Positions 62,335-64,000 of a stretch of 64,000 nucleotides of DNA are shown piece after piece. Origin of the DNA: an uncultured Sulfurovum sp. (GTDB lineage Bacteria; Campylobacterota; Campylobacteria; Campylobacterales; Sulfurovaceae); the NCBI GenBank assembly GCA_902727915.1, contig CACVAU010000072.1, forward strand, positions 22,162-86,161. The letters are read 5' to 3'. Made by a program: the position numbers and the translations under genes. How positions within the stretch are numbered: the stretch's first letter is position 1; every line of letters begins with the position of its first letter. The notes under the pieces were generated by a model. It worked only from the letters and a program-made list of their open reading frames with translations. It had not been told where the DNA came from and did no database searches.

Positions 62335-62975
62335 TGGCAAAGTTTGCTTTAGCCTGTGAAGGAATTACTGACCAAATTGTTATTGAAAATATCTTATGTG
62401 GATTTTATAAAGATTATGATGACCTTGATGAAGAGATTCAACCTCTACAACCACCTTATGATGTAACAACTCAAAAACAAAAAAAAGGTGAATTTGGTGG
62501 TTGGGAGGTGTTACTAGAATATTTAAGTGAAAAACGTTTTCGAGATGATGTACTCAATAGTGAATATGTGATTATTCAAATAGACACGGATATTTCTGAA
62601 CATATTAATTTTGGTGTGCTACAACAAAACCTTTCTACTAAAGAACTTATTGACCAAGTTAGAGAAAGATTAATTACTCAGATTGATAGTAAAAAAGAGT
62701 TTTATGTACAATGTCAAGAAAAAATCATTTTTGCTATTTCAGTTCACTCTTTAGAGTGTTGGATTTTGTCCATTTATAAATCTAATAAAAGTGAAAAAAT
62801 AGCAGGATGTTTTGAAGCATTACAACGAGAATCAAAAAAGATAAAAGTAGATAAAAATTACACCACTTATGACAAATTAAGCCGACCATTTTTAAAACAT
62901 AAAGAGCTTATGAAAATTGTGTCTAAAAACAGTAGTTTTCAAATATTTATAAATCATTTACCAGAAAAACTTTAG
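62334..62975 (+). CDS. TOPRIM-like (DUF4276/RloB-like) protein
   Basis: A 213-aa protein partnered with the ATPase. The N-terminal ACEGITDQIVIENIL has the conserved Glu of TOPRIM folds, and YVIIQIDTDISEH (about 80-92) supplies the DxD metal pair, with HSLECWILS (about 140) as a further conserved element. Comparable small TOPRIM-like proteins act as nucleases or tRNases with AAA ATPases (PARIS, RloB-type pairs). I cannot place it in one of those systems by eye. Confidence 0.72.
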   Translation: MAKFALACEGITDQIVIENILCGFYKDYDDLDEEIQPLQPPYDVTTQKQKKGEFGGWEVLLEYLSEKRFRDDVLNSEYVIIQIDTDISEHINFGVLQQNLSTKELIDQVRERLITQIDSKKEFYVQCQEKIIFAISVHSLECWILSIYKSNKSEKIAGCFEALQRESKKIKVDKNYTTYDKLSRPFLKHKELMKIVSKNSSFQIFINHLPEKL

Positions 62976-62994
62976 CAGATTAAAAAGGAAAAAA

Positions 62995-63981
62995 TTGACA
63001 TTTAGTAACTACATGAACGAATGGCTTTACGGAGAAGAGGGGTACTACAAAACTTTTAAAGACATTGGTAAAGAGGGTGATTTTTATACGGCTGTGAGTA
63101 CAAGTTCTTTTTTTGGAGCAAGTATTGCAAATCATTTTTACAAACTCATGGAAGAAGAGTCTTTTAAAAGAGATGGTTGGCTCATAGAGGTTGGGGCGCA
63201 TAAGGGGTATCTGCTTTGTGACATGATTCAGTGGCTTTACACACTTGACCCAACTTTGGTTCAGACTTTGAAGTTTGGAATTGTTGAGCGACAGGAACAT
63301 GTTCAGCAAGAGCAGTTAGCCTACATTGAAGAGCGTTTTGGTTCGGACATTAGCATTACGCATTTCTCTGACATTGATGAAGTAGAAGTAGACTATACTT
63401 TTGTGGTTGCCAATGAGATTTTTGATGCTTTTCCTTGTGAATTAATTAAAGATGGGGAAGAAGCATTTGTACAAGACAACGTTATAGCGTGGAAAGAGGC
63501 AGACGCTGAGCTATTGGCTTTTGCTCAAAAACATCGACAAGTAAAAGGTGAAGTGGCTGTAGGTTATGAAGCTTTTGCGTTGCACATGGCAAAAGGCATT
63601 AAAAAGTGTGACTTTGTTTCGTTTGACTATGGTGAAAAGCTAGTGCGAAATGACTTTTCAGTACGGGTATATGAAAAGCATAAAGTCTTACCTCTTTTTG
63701 ATGAAGAGTTGGTGTTGGCTGATGCCTTTAAAAAGGCAGACATCACTTACGATGTAAACTTTGGGCATGTCATCGAAGCTTTTGAAGAAGCTGGATTTGA
63801 ACTTGATAAGTATGAAACACAGGCTAGGGCATTGGTACGTTTTGGACTTATAGAGATACTTGAACAGTTTGCCAAACAAGCTACCCAATCGAACTATGTA
63901 CGTGAAGCAGACAAGATTAAAACGCTTATTGCCCCAACCATCATGGGTGATAAGTTTAAAATGGTACACTTTAAAAAATAG
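62995..63981 (+). CDS. MidA/NDUFAF7-like SAM-dependent methyltransferase
   Basis: A 328-aa protein starting at TTG 62995, with AAGGAAAAA directly upstream; no ATG fits before the conserved start FSNYMNEWLYGEEGYY. The SAM-binding glycine motif is in WLIEVGAHKGYLLCDM (about 62-77), and VVANEIFDAFPCELI (about 137-151) is a family signature. The mitochondrial relative NDUFAF7 dimethylates an Arg of complex I subunit NDUFS2. The bacterial substrate is likely the NuoD equivalent, but is unproven. It follows the TOPRIM-like gene by 19 bp, perhaps without functional link. Confidence 0.82.
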   Translation: MTFSNYMNEWLYGEEGYYKTFKDIGKEGDFYTAVSTSSFFGASIANHFYKLMEEESFKRDGWLIEVGAHKGYLLCDMIQWLYTLDPTLVQTLKFGIVERQEHVQQEQLAYIEERFGSDISITHFSDIDEVEVDYTFVVANEIFDAFPCELIKDGEEAFVQDNVIAWKEADAELLAFAQKHRQVKGEVAVGYEAFALHMAKGIKKCDFVSFDYGEKLVRNDFSVRVYEKHKVLPLFDEELVLADAFKKADITYDVNFGHVIEAFEEAGFELDKYETQARALVRFGLIEILEQFAKQATQSNYVREADKIKTLIAPTIMGDKFKMVHFKK

Positions 63982-63994
63982 TATAGGAGTAGGG

Positions 63995-64000
63995 ATGTCA
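63995..64000 (+). CDS. Start of the next gene (two codons visible)
   Basis: ATG TCA at the very edge, with AGGAG 7-8 bp upstream and only 13 bp after the methyltransferase stop. Product unknown. Confidence 0.35.

Noticed and set aside
1..64000. tRNA, rRNA, CRISPR, insertion sequence or prophage
   Set aside because: No cloverleaf-like sequences, regularly spaced repeats, transposase, integrase or phage structural genes were seen in any gap or frame.

Overview
This is about 64 kb of AT-rich bacterial chromosome. It almost certainly comes from the Campylobacterota (formerly Epsilonproteobacteria), most likely a free-living, oxygen-respiring relative of Sulfurovum, Sulfurimonas or Arcobacter. 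The evidence is the futalosine-route menaquinone gene mqnE, a Campylobacterota-type porin, a UPF0323 lipoprotein beside a YgiC-like ATP-grasp protein, the ruvA-ddl pair, a DUF4006 gene in the cbb3 oxidase operon, and the block serA-rpsA-ispH-aroA-pheT-pheS with a divergent HIT gene, whose order matches Helicobacter and Campylobacter. I cannot fix the genus from sequence reading alone. I see no tRNA, rRNA, CRISPR array, insertion sequence or prophage.

Layout. 1-8.6 kb: end of nadB, an outer-membrane porin, a sodium:solute symporter followed by a sirtuin deacylase, an NlpC/P60 hydrolase, then mqnE-proC-phosphoribosyltransferase-membrane protein. 8.7-13.6 kb: an accessory-looking stretch with an unrecognised 474-aa helical protein, a C39-type peptidase fused to a predicted outer-membrane barrel, a small Sec-exported two-cysteine peptide beside it, and three tandem RlpA paralogues. 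13.7-21.1 kb: htpG, the UPF0323/YgiC-like pair, a lipoprotein, ruvA, ddl, a DsrE-like protein and a second NlpC/P60 protein.

21.2-42.3 kb is a respiratory block. It holds ccoG, diverging from ccoI-ccoS, then the cbb3 oxidase operon ccoN-O-Q-P followed by DUF4006, a 33-codon membrane ORF, a TPM-like protein and a FixH-like protein. A Crp/Fnr regulator and hemN lie upstream, both with FNR-like boxes. A second terminal oxidase operon of caa3 type follows (SCO, coxA, coxC, coxD, coxB, ctaB), trailed by a membrane protein, a cysteine-rich Sel1-repeat protein and a small membrane protein. The window therefore carries two complete oxidases, a high-affinity cbb3 and an A2-subtype caa3, with their copper and haem assembly factors.

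42.3-48 kb: a tripartite efflux operon (TolC, adaptor, RND pump) whose pump is cut in two by a single in-frame TAG immediately followed by ATG. 48.2-58.8 kb: the conserved housekeeping block, then HIT and argD. 58.7-64 kb: an orphan TolC-like protein overlapping argD, a SpoIIE-type phosphatase, an overlapping ATPase/TOPRIM-like gene pair that resembles a two-gene defence module, a MidA/NDUFAF7-like methyltransferase, and the first codons of another gene.

The items most worth follow-up are the C39-barrel/small-peptide pair, the hidden 33-aa ORF in the cbb3 operon, the ATPase/TOPRIM pair and the split RND pump.
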